From: Prinia subflava
Lineage: Eukaryota > Chordata > Aves > Passeriformes > Cisticolidae
Length of the DNA stretch: 64,000 nt
Direction of reading: 5' to 3'
Assembly (NCBI RefSeq): GCF_021018805.1
Contig: NC_086251.1
Span: 46,880,767-46,944,766, forward strand
Part shown: positions 50,523 to 63,343 of the stretch, piece after piece
Position numbering within the stretch: position 1 is the first letter of the stretch
How the letters are laid out: each line of letters starts with the position of its first letter
Translations under genes and position numbers: made by a program
Notes under the pieces: generated by a model
Told to the model about the DNA's origin: nothing
The model's database searches: none
What the model saw: the letters and a program-made list of their open reading frames with translations, nothing else

Positions 50523-50527
50523 TATAA
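50523..50527 (+). promoter_or_regulatory. TATA-like box in the solo LTR
   Basis: TATAA within TGTATAAGAGAGAG, about 108 bp into the LTR. Its position upstream of AATAAA fits a U3 promoter. Whether it is still active is unknown. Confidence 0.5.
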
Positions 50528-50643
50528 GAGAGAGTGGGTTAGGTGGCAAGAAAAAAATCATGAAGGAGGAGTGGCTCTGGGGAAGAGGGAATCTTGAAGA
50601 AGGATCCTGGGGAGAATCTCTGCTGTGAGGTCAGTCTGGGTCT

Positions 50644-50800
50644 GCAGTTAGAGTCTGTTGTTGGAACCTGCAGTCACAGTCTAGCCAGGTAAAAGCCTGC
50701 AGTCAGAGTCTGCAAACCAATACTGCAGTCAGAGTTTAGCAGGAAATAGCCAGCAGTCAGAGGCTGTGAGGGAAGCCTACAGCAGGAGCTTGGTATAGCT
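50644..50800 (+). repeat. Degenerate tandem repeat of about 27 bp inside the LTR
   Basis: A GCAGTCAGAGTCTG-like core recurs at 50644, 50670, 50699, 50725, 50753 and, more weakly, about 50780, with spacings of 26 to 29 bp. Cores vary (GCAGTTAGAG, GCAGTCACAG, GCAGTCAGAG). Tandem blocks of this kind in retroviral LTRs are often in U3 or R; here it lies between the TATA-like box and the poly(A) signal. Confidence 0.85.
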
Positions 50801-50877
50801 AGAGTCAGTGAATAGCTGGAGTCAGGATGGAGCTGAAAAGAGGAGCAAACCAGGACCCTTTTCATGCTATGATAAAC

Positions 50878-50883
50878 AATAAA
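50878..50883 (+). terminator. Poly(A) signal of the solo LTR
   Basis: AATAAA 49 bp before the LTR end, followed by the small hairpin at 50906-50921. Confidence 0.75.
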
Positions 50884-50932
50884 TCTGTGTCTTGGCTCAT
50901 TTCTGCCCTCTAAGAAGAGGGCTTCTGCAACA

Positions 50933-50938
50933 ATACAT
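50933..50938. repeat. 3' target-site duplication of solo LTR
   Basis: ATACAT directly after the terminal CA, identical to 50409-50414. Confidence 0.9.
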
Positions 50939-53184
50939 GAGGAATTAATTTGACTTAAATAAAACATTGTTGTACTAGATCCTCTAATTCTTAGTCACCT
51001 TCTTGAAGCTGAAGATGTGCTTTGCTGTATGGAATTCACAGTGAACAGTGGCTTCAAAGACTGATTGTAGGTGGAGTCTGAGCTTACAGTTACTATCAAA
51101 TACCTGAAGCTGTAAGGAACATTTGGGCAGCAGTAAAGCCTTATAAGCTGTGAAATGTACAACAGAGGTCATGACCACCCAAGGTTATTAAATATCCAAT
51201 GCAGTTTTCTCAGTCTAGAAATTGGGTTTGGTGTACAGGTCACATTTCAAAGTGGCAGTAATCTAGCTACGGCAGTTTTACCCACCTCCACTGTTACATT
51301 CTCTCCCAACCTACAGAATGACATGCCCATCACTGACACAAAAGCTCCTGCTCTTCAGCATAGAAGTTACAGTCTCACAGTGGGCAGAGATACCAATGTG
51401 ATGCAGACAAGGTGACAAGGAAATATTGGTGGTGAACAGAAACATGTAAATACAACCTTTTTTTTGAAGAAGGTGTGGTCTTCTGGGGCTTGACCCCTTC
51501 CATGGGTTGGAAGTTCTGAGATCGAGCAGCACCAAGGACTAAGAACTTGTTCATGGCCTGCATTGGCAGCAGCCATTCCTTCCTGGTGTCTCCATGTGAA
51601 AACAAGCCTTATATCTGTAGCTTTTTGGCAATGACAGGATTAATGGGAACACTGGGTATCCCACTGAGAAAGATCCAAGAATAACATGAATAATGCAATC
51701 CTTACAAATCCAAGTGTCCGCCAGGCTTTCAGAAGCAATGGAAAGGACACGATAGATCCTGCAGCTAACACAGCAAACTTCAAAGTGCACGGGCAGTGTG
51801 TGCACAGTGCCACTAAGTGATAGAAATACTTAGCACTCCATGCTAGGCTCCCTGTTGATACAAGCTGTTCATGAGAGATCCAGGCTAAACCTAGCTGAAG
51901 ACAGAAGGAACACAAAAGGTTAGGATGTTTTAGATAGAAGGTATACAAGGTCTATAAGCGCCCAGTTACTAATTATCCCTTACTTCTTGAAGGTACTATT
52001 TTCTTTGTGAGCCAATCTGTATATTTTAATTTACGTATTTACCCACCAGGGACAGCTTACTTTGGGAATGATGGGGTTTATCCTCACCAGAATGATGCAA
52101 AACTTTGTAGGATCTTTCTGTGCCATATTCCCACCTCCACTACACAAGGATAGTATGTATGTTAACACTGAGCCCAGCACCACATCTCACTGCACAGAGA
52201 TGTGCACACCATGAAGGGGCAAGAGTGCTGTGCCTGCATAATAGTCATGAGCAGGGATACCCATCAGTCAAAAGGCCTTAAAGCCAAACACAGACCTCAG
52301 ACAGGACCTAATTAAAAGAAAAAAGCAGATAATACAGAACTATCTGCAACAGGATCAAAGTCTAGTGGGAATCCTGCAGACAGAAGATCTGGCTTCAGGT
52401 GGCTCCATGCTGACCTGGGGAGACAACTCCTTCGCTCAGAGCAGCTCAGCAAAGCAGAGGTTGTTTCTGCCATTTATTACAGTGCTCAATGATAACATTA
52501 CAGCAGTTCATTAAGCAAGGGGGATGAGTATGAATGCTGGCTGTGCCAGGCAGCAAGAGAGATTTGGGATGTCCATGATTCAATCCCTGTAGTAGGATAC
52601 AGGTTGTGTTGTCTAGAAATGGAAACGAGCCAGTAAGTGACTGGTGATCATTGGGTGTTGCCTCCTCTTCCTAAAATTCCCTAGTTTCCAAAACCCATGT
52701 TTGTGAGGAAAGTAGCTTACCTTTTCCTTCAGTATGTCCTTAGTACAATGACCAGTCCATCTGGCATAGGACTACCTGATTATTTCTAAAATGGAAAGAC
52801 AAAGGGTAAGCATTCAAAAAGACCATTATTGTGCTGTTGATCTCAGCAGAGGGGTGAATTTGAATAGGAAAGGAACATTACTACAGCAACACATAACATA
52901 AGCATAAAACCGTAGTGTCCAGAAGCTCCAAGAGGCTGCATAGGTCTCATTTTCCTTTGGGCAGCTCATCTTTATCCTAAAACAGATTTTGTGGAAAGTT
53001 AGTTGCAGGGAATCTACATCTGCTTTACCTGCTTTCATTACTGGTGACACAGAACAGCAACTGGAGGCATTTGCAGATTATTACATTTTGAAAATCTGGT
53101 TTTGTTTAGTTTAAGAGATTATATGCTTTTTAACAAAAACTGCTCATTGATTAAAATACTAACTTGGATGTTCAAAATGCTCCT

Positions 53185-53260
53185 GACCAGCTATGAAGCT
53201 GGATGACCTTGGATATGTAACAACTATATATTACTAAAATGTCATCTTTCCCTTTTAAGG
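53185..53260 (+). repeat. MIR-like SINE remnant (ancient)
   Basis: CCAGCTATGAAGCTGGATGA followed by CCTTGGATATGTAAC resembles the MIR core AGCTGTGTGACCTTGGGCAA GTTAC. Only the core is convincing; the right boundary is a guess. Confidence 0.4.
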
Positions 53261-56200
53261 TTTGGTTAGAATAAGAATATGAAAGATCACAAACAGTATG
53301 GTACTATGGACAATATACATTTAAGACAAAGGGTCAGCAATACAATATTTTTGTATTGATAAAGCATGGGTGACTTTGGTTTGCTTAATCATACAAACAC
53401 TGAAGTAATCAGGGAGCTGATTAAAAGTGTTCTGCATCACTTGGTTGAGAATACAGCAAGTTGTTCTAACTATAGTTGTTTTGGAGAGTAACTTGATAGA
53501 AAAAGACCTTGCAGTTCAGAACGAGACACGTTCTGTATGGCAGCCAGATCTCATAGTGTCTATTCCTTTTCTGCTTTTATGTGTTTCTGCATTTCTGGTT
53601 CCTTCCCTGCAAGGATTTTTAAAAGGGACTATGCAACTTGGAAGCTTCAGTTTCCAGGGAGCTCTGAGATGTCCCCTCAGTGCCCAGACGTTCCTGTCAC
53701 AGGCTGCAGGTACAGGAGAGCAGGAGGTGCAGAGCCAGAAACAGGCTCAGAGCTCAGTCTCTTTCTGCCCTAGAGCTGGAGATGTGCAAGGCAGGCACTG
53801 TGCAGGGTTGCTCCACATTTCTGTGTTGCTCCTTGTATGCTTCCATCTGGGAGAAGCTCTAGTGAGCCTGGTAATACATATATGTATATATTTTAATAAA
53901 TATATGGTGCTGGAATACATGAAAATATGTGTTCTTTGTTTTTTGCAATCCTCTAACATTTTAGAGAGAGACCCACATCAGTCAGACCAATTAATCTTGG
54001 TAAACGTGTCCAGTTCATCCCTGGGTACTGGAAGTCTTGAAGTAGTGACCAATATGCCCGTGTGACCATGTGGCCACAGCCTGATGAACTGGGTGGTTTC
54101 ACTTATGAACAGAACAATACAGAAATAATAGATAAGTGATGAAATCCCCTTTGCTTTTGGGAATAAAGTTTTTCATTCTCTAGCAGAGCAGGTGCTAGCC
54201 AGTACCCTGCTTCTAGGATCTGCCCCATTCAAAGCTCAATTCCCTCAAGGGAAGCCATAGGAATATGTATTGAAAGGCTATGGAAAAATCTACTAATAGT
54301 GGAGGTTTCGTCTATGCTTAACATTAAGCCTGGACTTAAAATATGGGAAGCAATTGCCCTTTAAAACATTTTTAATATTGCCTAGTAGAATCATGGATAT
54401 TTTTGTCATTTATATCAGAATGTAATTCATCTTCTCTGTCCTTTCAGGATGAAATTTTACTTCTGGCATTAGAGTTAGTGCCACTGCCTGTCCTTCAGAA
54501 AATGTGGGGCATCGCCTTGTATTCAACTGCTCATTCTTGCCATGCCATGTTCTTTACTTTCCACCCTGAGAAACCAAAGCACAAAGCCTGATTGCATGAT
54601 TGCTTGCTGCAGGGAAGGACAACTACTCATGGCATGGGAATGGGACAGGAGTGGCAAAATCTGGAAGGGAATTGAAGCAGTGATAAAGGCACAGGCCCAG
54701 GCTCCTGGTCCTTTCCCATCCCATGTGTACACCCTGGCACGGAGCTACCAGGGCTGGAGCAGTCTGCAACACATTTTGCCCTGCCAGGGCCCAGATACAT
54801 GTCAGGCTCTAATGGCTTTGGCCACCTCCCCAGCACAGGGAGAGCTGATGCTACTCTACCTTACATGGTAAAGAAACCAACAGACAGAGGTCCAATGAGA
54901 CAGATATTCTCAGATGAGGTCTCATTCTAGTCCTGCATTTTACTGTGGTTGATTAGTTTTGTATTGAATTCTTGTTCTGCTGGAAGAATCTTCTCTGGAA
55001 ATCAGGTAAATGAACAAAGGCTAAGCTGGACTCCTTTGGTTGCTGCTATTGTTAATGCACTGCAAGAATCCTCACAGCACTCTCACCTCCTCACAGCAGT
55101 ACCCCTGGACTATGTTTCGTACAAACCCAGGTCTGAGGCTCACATCACCAGGCCTAAATAATCTTGTCTCCTGATAATGAAACAAGTGAAAAACAGACAA
55201 TATGTATAATGATAAATTCAATATAGAAATATAAGATAAAAGCACTTATATAAATATTTCCTCTTTTTATCCTTTCCCCGCTCCCCCTTTATACCAAGCT
55301 GTGTTGAGATTGGTCTTCTTTTAAATATTTTTAGAAATATTGAAATAACTGATGCGTTGTGATACCAGTAGAGGCCTCACCATGGTGCCCTTAGGCATTG
55401 CTCTGCTATTTCAGGCTCTGAAACAGTGCAGTTTGATAGAGTGAGAAGATCAAAAAGCTTTGTCTTCATCCTAACTTGATGTCTGAGTCCTCTAGGATCT
55501 GCTCAAATGGCCTGGGACTTTTGCTTAGTTCTTTTGAGCATTATTCCAGCACTATAAGAGAAGCAGAGACCATGAGCTGGGACCATGCCTCATCTCCAGA
55601 GGCAGAGAACCTTTAGGGTAATCATTGCATTGCCTGGGGTTTTGAGGGAAGCTTAAGGCATCATTGTGCCTTAGGATTTCAAGCTCTATCAGGGACCAGA
55701 AAAGCTACTGGCATACATCACAGAAGCTTCCCCAGCCTAAATCAGCCCACAGCCTCCAGAGCAGCATATGCTACATAATATTTTCTGCTCTTAGTGCTTT
55801 TTCTTTCATCCCTGCCATCTTTTCTAGACCTCATGAGGCATCAGTATGGGAGGCACAGCAGGGATTGTTCTTGTCTCTTAGTTACTCAGCTCTGGTCCAC
55901 ATGTGCCTTTAGAAATGTACACCAGAACCAGACCTAGGGCAGAATCTGCCCCTGTTCAGCTGGATTTCAAATTATTTTCAAATCAATGATACGAACTCAC
56001 TATAGAAAAAAATCTAGAAGAATTTCATATAACATGAATAATTATTTACAGCAATAACTGAACAATTGTTACCCTGAGCAAATGGTTGCACAGCTGTTTC
56101 TATCCTTAAGTATTCCTAAGGATAAACCAACATTAGAAATAAAAATATTTAACAAATAAGTAATAAATATAATAAAAAATTCTCAAGCATAGTCATTCAG

Positions 56201-56983
56201 ATTTTAAATTAATTCCCATAAATTCTGTTCATTCCCATCATCAATGAATATTCAAGAAAAGGGTTCATGGACACAAACGTTTGCAAAAATAGCTTGCTTT
56301 AATTAAGTGATGCAGCATATTCATAGAAGTGAATTTCCTATTCATAACTGTCAAAATCACACCACAAACTTTCTTTAATAATTTTGTCTAGTCTAGCAGG
56401 GTAGAAAGATCTTCCACTGGACCCCTCTGTCCCACCAAAGTGCTTGAGCTTTCTACATGGAGGAACAAGGTTCCCATATAACCATTTTGCTTTGAAATTC
56501 TGCTTGATGCTGTTGCATATCCACAAGACCCTAAGGGGTTTTTTTAGTATTGTCCTCTGTGCTCTTTCCCTACGTTTGTCATCAATGGCCCCTTGTTGAG
56601 CAAAATGATTTAAGTAGCTGAAGCAATTGCCCAGAGCAGTGGCTAAGGGGAAAACATGACAGAGTATTTGATTCCTGTGAGCAAGTGTAACCACTGTACA
56701 CAGAAAAACTCAAATCAGTGGTTACCTATGGCAGAAAGCCAGGACCATGCAGGAGCTGTTTGTGCAACAAAACTGAGGAAACTGATGTTTTATTAAATAA
56801 TAAACTGATTTTTATTAAGTATTAAAACATACTGTCATGGTGCATTTTGTGGATATCTTTTGTAACCAAATAGGGATCTGTAAAACTCAGTTTCCACAGA
56901 CAACACACAACCAAAAGTCATGATAGTTCTTGTCAAAAAACACAGGTAGGTGTTAAAAAGCTTATATTTAGCTGATACAGCTC

Positions 56984-57000
56984 AAAAAAAAAAAAAAAAA
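56984..57000. repeat. A17 homopolymer
   Basis: Seventeen consecutive A. No retrotransposon body is recognisable on either side. Confidence 0.95.
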
Positions 57001-57130
57001 GATGAAAAAAGATAATGGGAGTTAAGACATGAGAGGCTGGAGTGGAAGGGTCAGTAGCTATGGCTATGGAGGAGCTGTCTGCCCTGTGGGCTGAAACACC
57101 AAAATGGAGGAAGGAGAAAAAGCATTTTCT

Positions 57131-57154
57131 GGTCTAGCTAAAAAAAGCTAGACC
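57131..57154. repeat. Perfect 9-bp hairpin with A6 loop
   Basis: GGTCTAGCT and AGCTAGACC flank AAAAAA. Short hairpins of this size are expected a few times in 64 kb. Confidence 0.6.
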
Positions 57155-60100
57155 TGCCTGCAGAATGGTGTGGCACCCTGGCACGGTGCAGGGCACCAGG
57201 AGCCACAGCAGCTGCTACACATATGCCCAACACCTGCTTGAGGTAAGCATACCAAAAACATTTGGTTATTAGTAATAAATTATTCTTTATATAATCACAT
57301 CTTTCTGGGTCAGTCTAAAGGAAAACGCTACTGAACCTGTGCCAGATCAATGTATAGGCTTTTAAAATTGATTTAAATTCTTAGCTTTTCCCCTTCTCCA
57401 AAACCATCTCCCAGAGATGACTTACAAACCTGGAACAGAAGGCAAGAAATGACTGTGTCTGAATGGTTTAGTTATGATAACAGGCTGCTTGAATGGGCTG
57501 GAGACAAGATAAATTAAAACCAATTTTAATGTTGTTAATACATATGATTTGCTTTACCTCAAGAAACATCTGAGGTAGGCAAGTTATTCATATCCAGATG
57601 CTGCAACATGCCAAGATTAACTCTGTCTCATGTATATAAAAAATTGCAGATTTGTTGGGTTTATTACTTTATTTTTTGGCTGAAGAGAAATAACATGTGA
57701 GCAGGAACAATTTTCAGAAGAGAAGAGTTTGTGTTTTGCAAGGTGTCATACGAGCCTAATCTCAAAAATGGTACTGGGTGTTGCAAGCCATCAGTTCAGA
57801 GGCATAAAACAACTAAACATAGAATACAAACTGAGGCAAATTCAAAGCTTTCCTGTCCAGCAAGAAAAGGATTCCACCAAAATGAAGGCATTTACATCTG
57901 AAAAAAACTTCAGAAAGTCTGCTCAGGATGGAGCCACTCTGGGACTTCTCTGTGTAGGGTAAATGGAAGAGCCCTAAAGGTTTATCTACAAAAACAATCT
58001 TGGCAGTAAGTCACCATTGCTTCCCCAAAGGATGACACTGAATGTAATAATTAACCCAACTACAACCAGCATTTCTCTCCTAATAGATGAAGGGGGTGGA
58101 GAAGAGCCTGTCAGAGTGTTTGCTTTCTTCATTGTTGACAATATACACTTGCAATGGGTACATCTAGAGAGAGACAGTACAACATAGCACTAACTGCAGG
58201 CAGTTGGAAGGAGGGGAAAAAAAACCCCTTGATGGAAAGCTGGGAACATTTATAGCAGATTGGTATTTTTGAATGGAGCTAAGAGTACACTTTTCCTGAC
58301 TTTTTTTGCCTATAAATAAATCACCAGAAATAGATTCAAGTGCTGGTGCAACTGTGCAGTCTGTTTTTCTACCTCTCAGCAGGATAACCTGCTGAGGATA
58401 TGGAGGACTATCACTGTCCTATATTTTGTTTTGAAGCAGAGAGTCTCAGTGGATTGCTCAGAAAGCAAGTTTAGACTGAGTAAACTGACATGAGCTGAAT
58501 TTTGGTGTCAAAGACCAAATTCAAATATTGAGAATTCACTTGACACTACGCAAACTTCCAGACTGAAAAACTCCAAAAGCTGCTGCCATCGATTTTTCCT
58601 GCCCAGCTCCATAGAGGGCCTTTACTTTATTTGGAAGTTCTCAGCTTTTTCTGAAAATCAGACATCGTTGATATGCTGCTAATTTTGTTTGTGCTCCTCC
58701 AAACCCTGGCTCAGGTTCTGCCTGCCCGAAGTTCTCCAGCAGCCAGCGTTTGCTGAGAGTCAGATGAGGATGAAGCCTTGTTTCTTGACTTTGATACAGT
58801 GCTGTAAGGAAGGGCTGACAGTTAAATAAAATTTACTGATTCAGCTTACTCAAGTATCTCTGCAGAGAAGCTGCCACGCTCTTGACAACACATCAGTGTG
58901 GTGTGATGCTCCTGAAGGAGCTGAATGCATGCGAGATGAAAAATGCTCTTCATTTTTCTGCTTCAATCTATGCAGCTTTCATGGGGATTTTTCTTAAGCT
59001 CACTGCGGTTCTTGGTCACACTCTGTGTCAGCAAAAGGAGACCAGGTTTGTCCTTGTTACTGCTGAATACAGATGACTTCCCTTTGGCCTGGGTCCTGGT
59101 TAACAGGGCTCTGCAGCAGAGGAGAGGAAGGAGAAGGGGAGTGAAACTTCAGCATTTGCTTCACTTTTTGTGCCCAGCAGGCAGCGCCGACTGAGGCCAC
59201 TGCAGCAGGTCACTGTGCCAGTCCAGCTGTCACTAGGGGCTGCCATCTGAGCCGTGGATGTTGGAATACTGTACTGCCACAGCAATGGCTCCTCTGTCAC
59301 CAGTGGTTGCTTTAAGTCATCTTCAGTCAGTTCTACAAGTGGGGCCTTATTTGATAGAAAAACAAGTGTGTTGTTTCCCTTGTGGGACCTGCTGGACTGG
59401 CCTGTTTGCACAATCCCCTTTACAGCAAATCTCTTTTACAACAGTTTGCCCCTTTAAACATAGATTCTACTCACTGTGGCATCTGAAAGGATACAGTTCC
59501 TTGAAAGTGGGGTGACAGCTTGATGCCTTACACTGAAACATGTTTAAAAGTCTGTGCTCTTGCACTAAACCAACAAAATCAGGTAGATTTCTGATACTAT
59601 TTTCATTAGTCTTTATTATTCTCACTACTGTTATGTTATCAGTGTTTCTCAATATTGCATGGAGGAAGATAGAAAGCCTGTTTATACAAGCAAAGACATT
59701 TAACAGATATAACTGATTGTAGCTTAGACAAATGTAGACTTTTATTGAGATGCAAAGGATTACCCTTAATCCCTCAACATTCGAAGGTGTGAGCAGACAA
59801 GAATAATCTGCAACTGCTCTAGTGTCTTTTGCCTTGATTAGAAAAAGAAGGATTGAAACCTGACCTCTGGTTATTAAATGGCCCTTGAGAGTCATCACTG
59901 ATACCCAAATAAATGTGATTTCCTACAAAGAGTACAAGGCAAAAAGCCTAACCACAGCACACAAAGAGAGAGATCTGAACAGCAGGGAAATTTGTTCTGT
60001 GGGGCATCAAACAAGAACCCAGGCTGGAATCTGTGACTTTTGAGAAGAATCAGGAAATAACTAGAGATGGTAAATGATTAAGAGATTGCCAATGATAACG

Positions 60101-63100
60101 TGATGTGGTTTTAACATCATGTAGCCATGGGCTGCTAATCTGACTGCAACCTGGATGGAATTGCATCATCTGTGCTGGTCAGGAAACAAGTTTAGATAGC
60201 TCTAATAATCTCAATGGCCTTTAGGAATGTTATGATTCCTTCTAAGTGTGGTTTCTATGATGAGCCTTGTGTAAATCATGACAGGCAGATGAGTGCCTAA
60301 CTGCATGCCAGGGTTGTTCTTCTGCCTGAGAAGCAGCCAGCAGCTATTACCAGACAGCACCCTGCCTTTACTCTATTTTAGCATTTTTGTTCTCTCATGA
60401 AAATAATTGAAATACGATGGACTGGGGTAGACATCAGGAAATAGGCACTATTTACTGAAATAGTTGTGGTTTGGCTGTTGTTAAGATGTGATAAATTGTT
60501 AACTGTATTAAATTTTTTTCTAGTGCAAAGAATTGGCATCTATAATTTTGAAGCTTCAAGGTTTTGTTTTTTTTTAAAGATGCAAGCAATTCCTCAGGTT
60601 AAGGAAAAATATTTCAATGCATAAGTTTGGTATATACATCCCAAAAACCTTGGTGAAATGTGGTTGTCAGTGGTCCTTGTTTAGGTTTCATTGTATTTTA
60701 CATCCAAAACAAAAGGTGCAAAAACCTCTTGCAATGAAAGAATTACTCAGACTCTGTGCATCCTGGAGTTCCCTATTTGGGAAAGACATGAAATGGACTT
60801 AAATATATGATTGAAAAGGTTCCTCCCAAGAGGACTCAATTTTTCATTTCCAAAAAAATGGAAGTACATCTGTAAAGTGGCAGGGGATGATTAGGACTCA
60901 CTGAAGCCAAAATCTGATTTATGAGACCAAGTCTTCTCTGATAGAAAGACAAAGAAGAAATATTTAAAGCTTAGGTTTCTCAAAATGACTAAAAAGTCAG
61001 TTCTTAGCTTTCTGCCCATCTTGACAAAAAGCCTGAAATTTGATTTGGTTGCCAGAAGATAGTTTATAAGATGTTTGTTTTCAAAAACAGCTGAAGCATC
61101 TTTGATCAGCAAATCACTTTCTGATTCTTTAGTCATCTGCTGTATTTAGACTTCCAAGAGGATGACCTTTTCATATGTAATGGCAAAACCATCCATGAAG
61201 TTCTTGGGAATTAAATATTTGTGAATTTTTCTTTTTTTAAGACAAAGATTTAGCTTTTATAATTATAGAGAGGGAAAACTGGAAAAAAAAAAAGGAAAAA
61301 GGCTAAAAGCTGAAGTCTCAGAACCCAGGAAGTAACATAAAAACATTGGTATTATTTGTTGAAGTTCATGATTTTTAGGTGAATTGTGAGCCTAAATCAT
61401 GATTAGTCCCTCTCTCCCCCTTTGAAGTTAATTTTTTTCCTTCTAAATACGTTATCACATGTCACATGGTGTTTCCACCATTCTGATTGTCCCAGCCTTG
61501 GCTGCTGGTGGGTCCATCCTGGAGCTGGCTGGCATTGGCTCTGTTGGATGTGGGGAAGCTGCAGCACCTTCCCACAGAAGCCTCCCCTGTAGCTCTGCCT
61601 GGTGCCCAAACCTGGCCAAGCAAACAAACCCAATAAAAATATAGCATGAGGAATTGAGTGTTGATCATTTTGACCAGAAAATTATAGTGATGATTTTGGT
61701 GCCCTTTGCGCTACTAAAAGAGACTTTTGTATCTTTTTCTAAGGAATATCTTAATAGTTGGCAACAATATGGCTTGAGTTTTGGTGGGAGGTTAACAATT
61801 CTGGCATCAGTGAAATTTAACATGAGAGTGCCATTACTCCAACCCCTTCATCAACCTCCAGTAAGTTTTGATTTTGCTATTATAGGATGCATTAGGCAAG
61901 CTGACAAACTTAGGTATCAGATGGATTTCCTAAGTAAAAGAAGATTGAGACAGGTAGGTGTCTGTCTTTTATTCACCTTGTCTAGCTTTTTAATCCAAAT
62001 CTAACTGAAGTCAGTATGACATGGTTGACACTGAATTTAAATATAATGAATTCTTTATGTGATTTGTCATCCATGTAGTGGGGGAGACACTGGTAATGTC
62101 TCCACTCAGAAGAAGAGATGCATTGTGAAACCCCCAATTTTATACACCAGAGAATTCACCCAGGAAAAAGCAACCATGAATTTCCTGCAATTGGAGCCAG
62201 GTTTGCTCAGAATTTGTGCCTATTAGGCAGGACTTGCATCAACCATGAGGCACAAATTCCTGGGAAATTGTTTCCTTAGCTTTTGTGTTCTAGAATTCCT
62301 CTTAGTTTTGAGTAGTAAAGCAAAGATCACGGTAGTGTTGTCCTCTAACTAAGGAGTTTTTCCAGATAGTGTTTGCAAACTTGTGTTTGAGGAGAGAGTA
62401 ATTGCTGGTGTAAATAGAGCATGATGTTCCACTGGCAAGAACCCCAGGGGAGACGAGAGCCTGGTCTGCAGGGGTGTCAGGACCATGCTGAAGGACCTTG
62501 CCAGAAAGAAATGGAAGAGTATGGAGAAGAAGAGGCAAGAAATTGAGGTAGTGACTTTAATGAAATTAGGAATAAATATAGAGGCCTAAGGAAAGAAACA
62601 AAATATTCTGCCCAGTGCCAGAGTTAATGAAATCCTTTCAATCCGCGTTCTGCAGTTGAATTCCCTTGTACCAAATTTTCCAGTATACCTGATAACCAAC
62701 ATTTTTCCAGCAGCTGGGAATCCACAGCATCTCTTTCCTGGGTGGATTCACTGTGTCTGAGTAAGGGCTGAGCTTCAGATTCAGCACACCTCTGTGGGAA
62801 TACTATCAAGGTTTAGAAGGGGGTTGATAGGAACAGTAGTGCACTGGTGTTTGTTTTCTTTGAGCAGTTAATTTATGTTGAGTCACTGGATGGCTTGGAC
62901 ATTTTTCTGCAGACCACAACTCACATTGCCAGGCTTTCTCTGCAATGGTGCCTAAGGTAGCTGTGAGAATGCTTTTTCTCCCTTCACCACTCATTTTGCC
63001 TGCTAATACCAGATCATACACTCAGAGACATAACCACACAAGAAAGAAATATCTAAATTTTAAAAAAAAAGTATTTATACCTATTTATACCACACTGAGT

Positions 63101-63343
63101 TTCAAACTTATGCAGCTACAGTAATCATCAGATTCTCAAGGCTACAGATGTGGGTTGGTATAATAGAGAGTAGATGAGTTTTATAAATTGTTTACCCAGA
63201 TTTTAGACTAGTGCACGTGTTTCAAAGCAAATATAAGGTTTAAAATTTCCATTACTGTAGTTAGATGTTAATCAGAAGTAAGAGGAGGAAGTAAAAAATA
63301 ACTTCAGTGAACCTACATACTGTTTAAAATGCATTATCATGGC

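Larger units (their letters stand above)
50415..50932 (+). mobile_element. Solo LTR, ERVK (class II)-type (518 bp)
   Basis: Begins TGTGGGAGAAGG and ends CTTCTGCAACA; the ends are imperfect inverted repeats (TGTnGnAGAAG) with TG...CA borders, and an exact 6-bp duplication ATACAT flanks them. Six bases is the usual length for class II retroviruses. Plus-strand landmarks are in order: a TATA-like TGTATAAGAG (50521-50530), a region of degenerate 27-bp repeats, AATAAA (50878-50883), then a terminal hairpin CCCTCT AAGA AGAGGG (50906-50921) before the end. No gag, pol or env lies nearby; the copy is a solo LTR left by recombination. Confidence 0.92.
50939..63343. other. Non-coding DNA
   Basis: No gene is supported. 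The longest frame (53427-54065 plus, about 210 codons) has no recognised domain, no clear start context and unremarkable composition. Contents seen: a MIR-like scrap (53185), a 14-bp palindrome ATACATATATGTAT (53874-53887), an AT-rich run (56136-56190), an A17 run (56984-57000), a 9-bp hairpin (57131-57154), and AATAAA words after GC-richer DNA at about 54165 and 61632 for which no LTR borders could be found. Confidence 0.5.

Noticed and set aside
48454..50932. One provirus bounded by the two LTRs
   Set aside because: The LTRs differ completely in sequence and each has its own target-site duplication; no retroviral coding sequence lies between.
53427..54065. Open frame of about 210 codons, the longest in the window
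   Set aside because: No recognised domain or signal peptide, no credible exon signals, and overlapping open frames on both strands. In 64 kb of non-coding DNA a frame of this length is unsurprising.
57140..57250. Splice-donor-like CTTGAGGTAAGC with GC-richer sequence to its left
   Set aside because: No acceptor or open frame of useful length to its left; such donor words are common.
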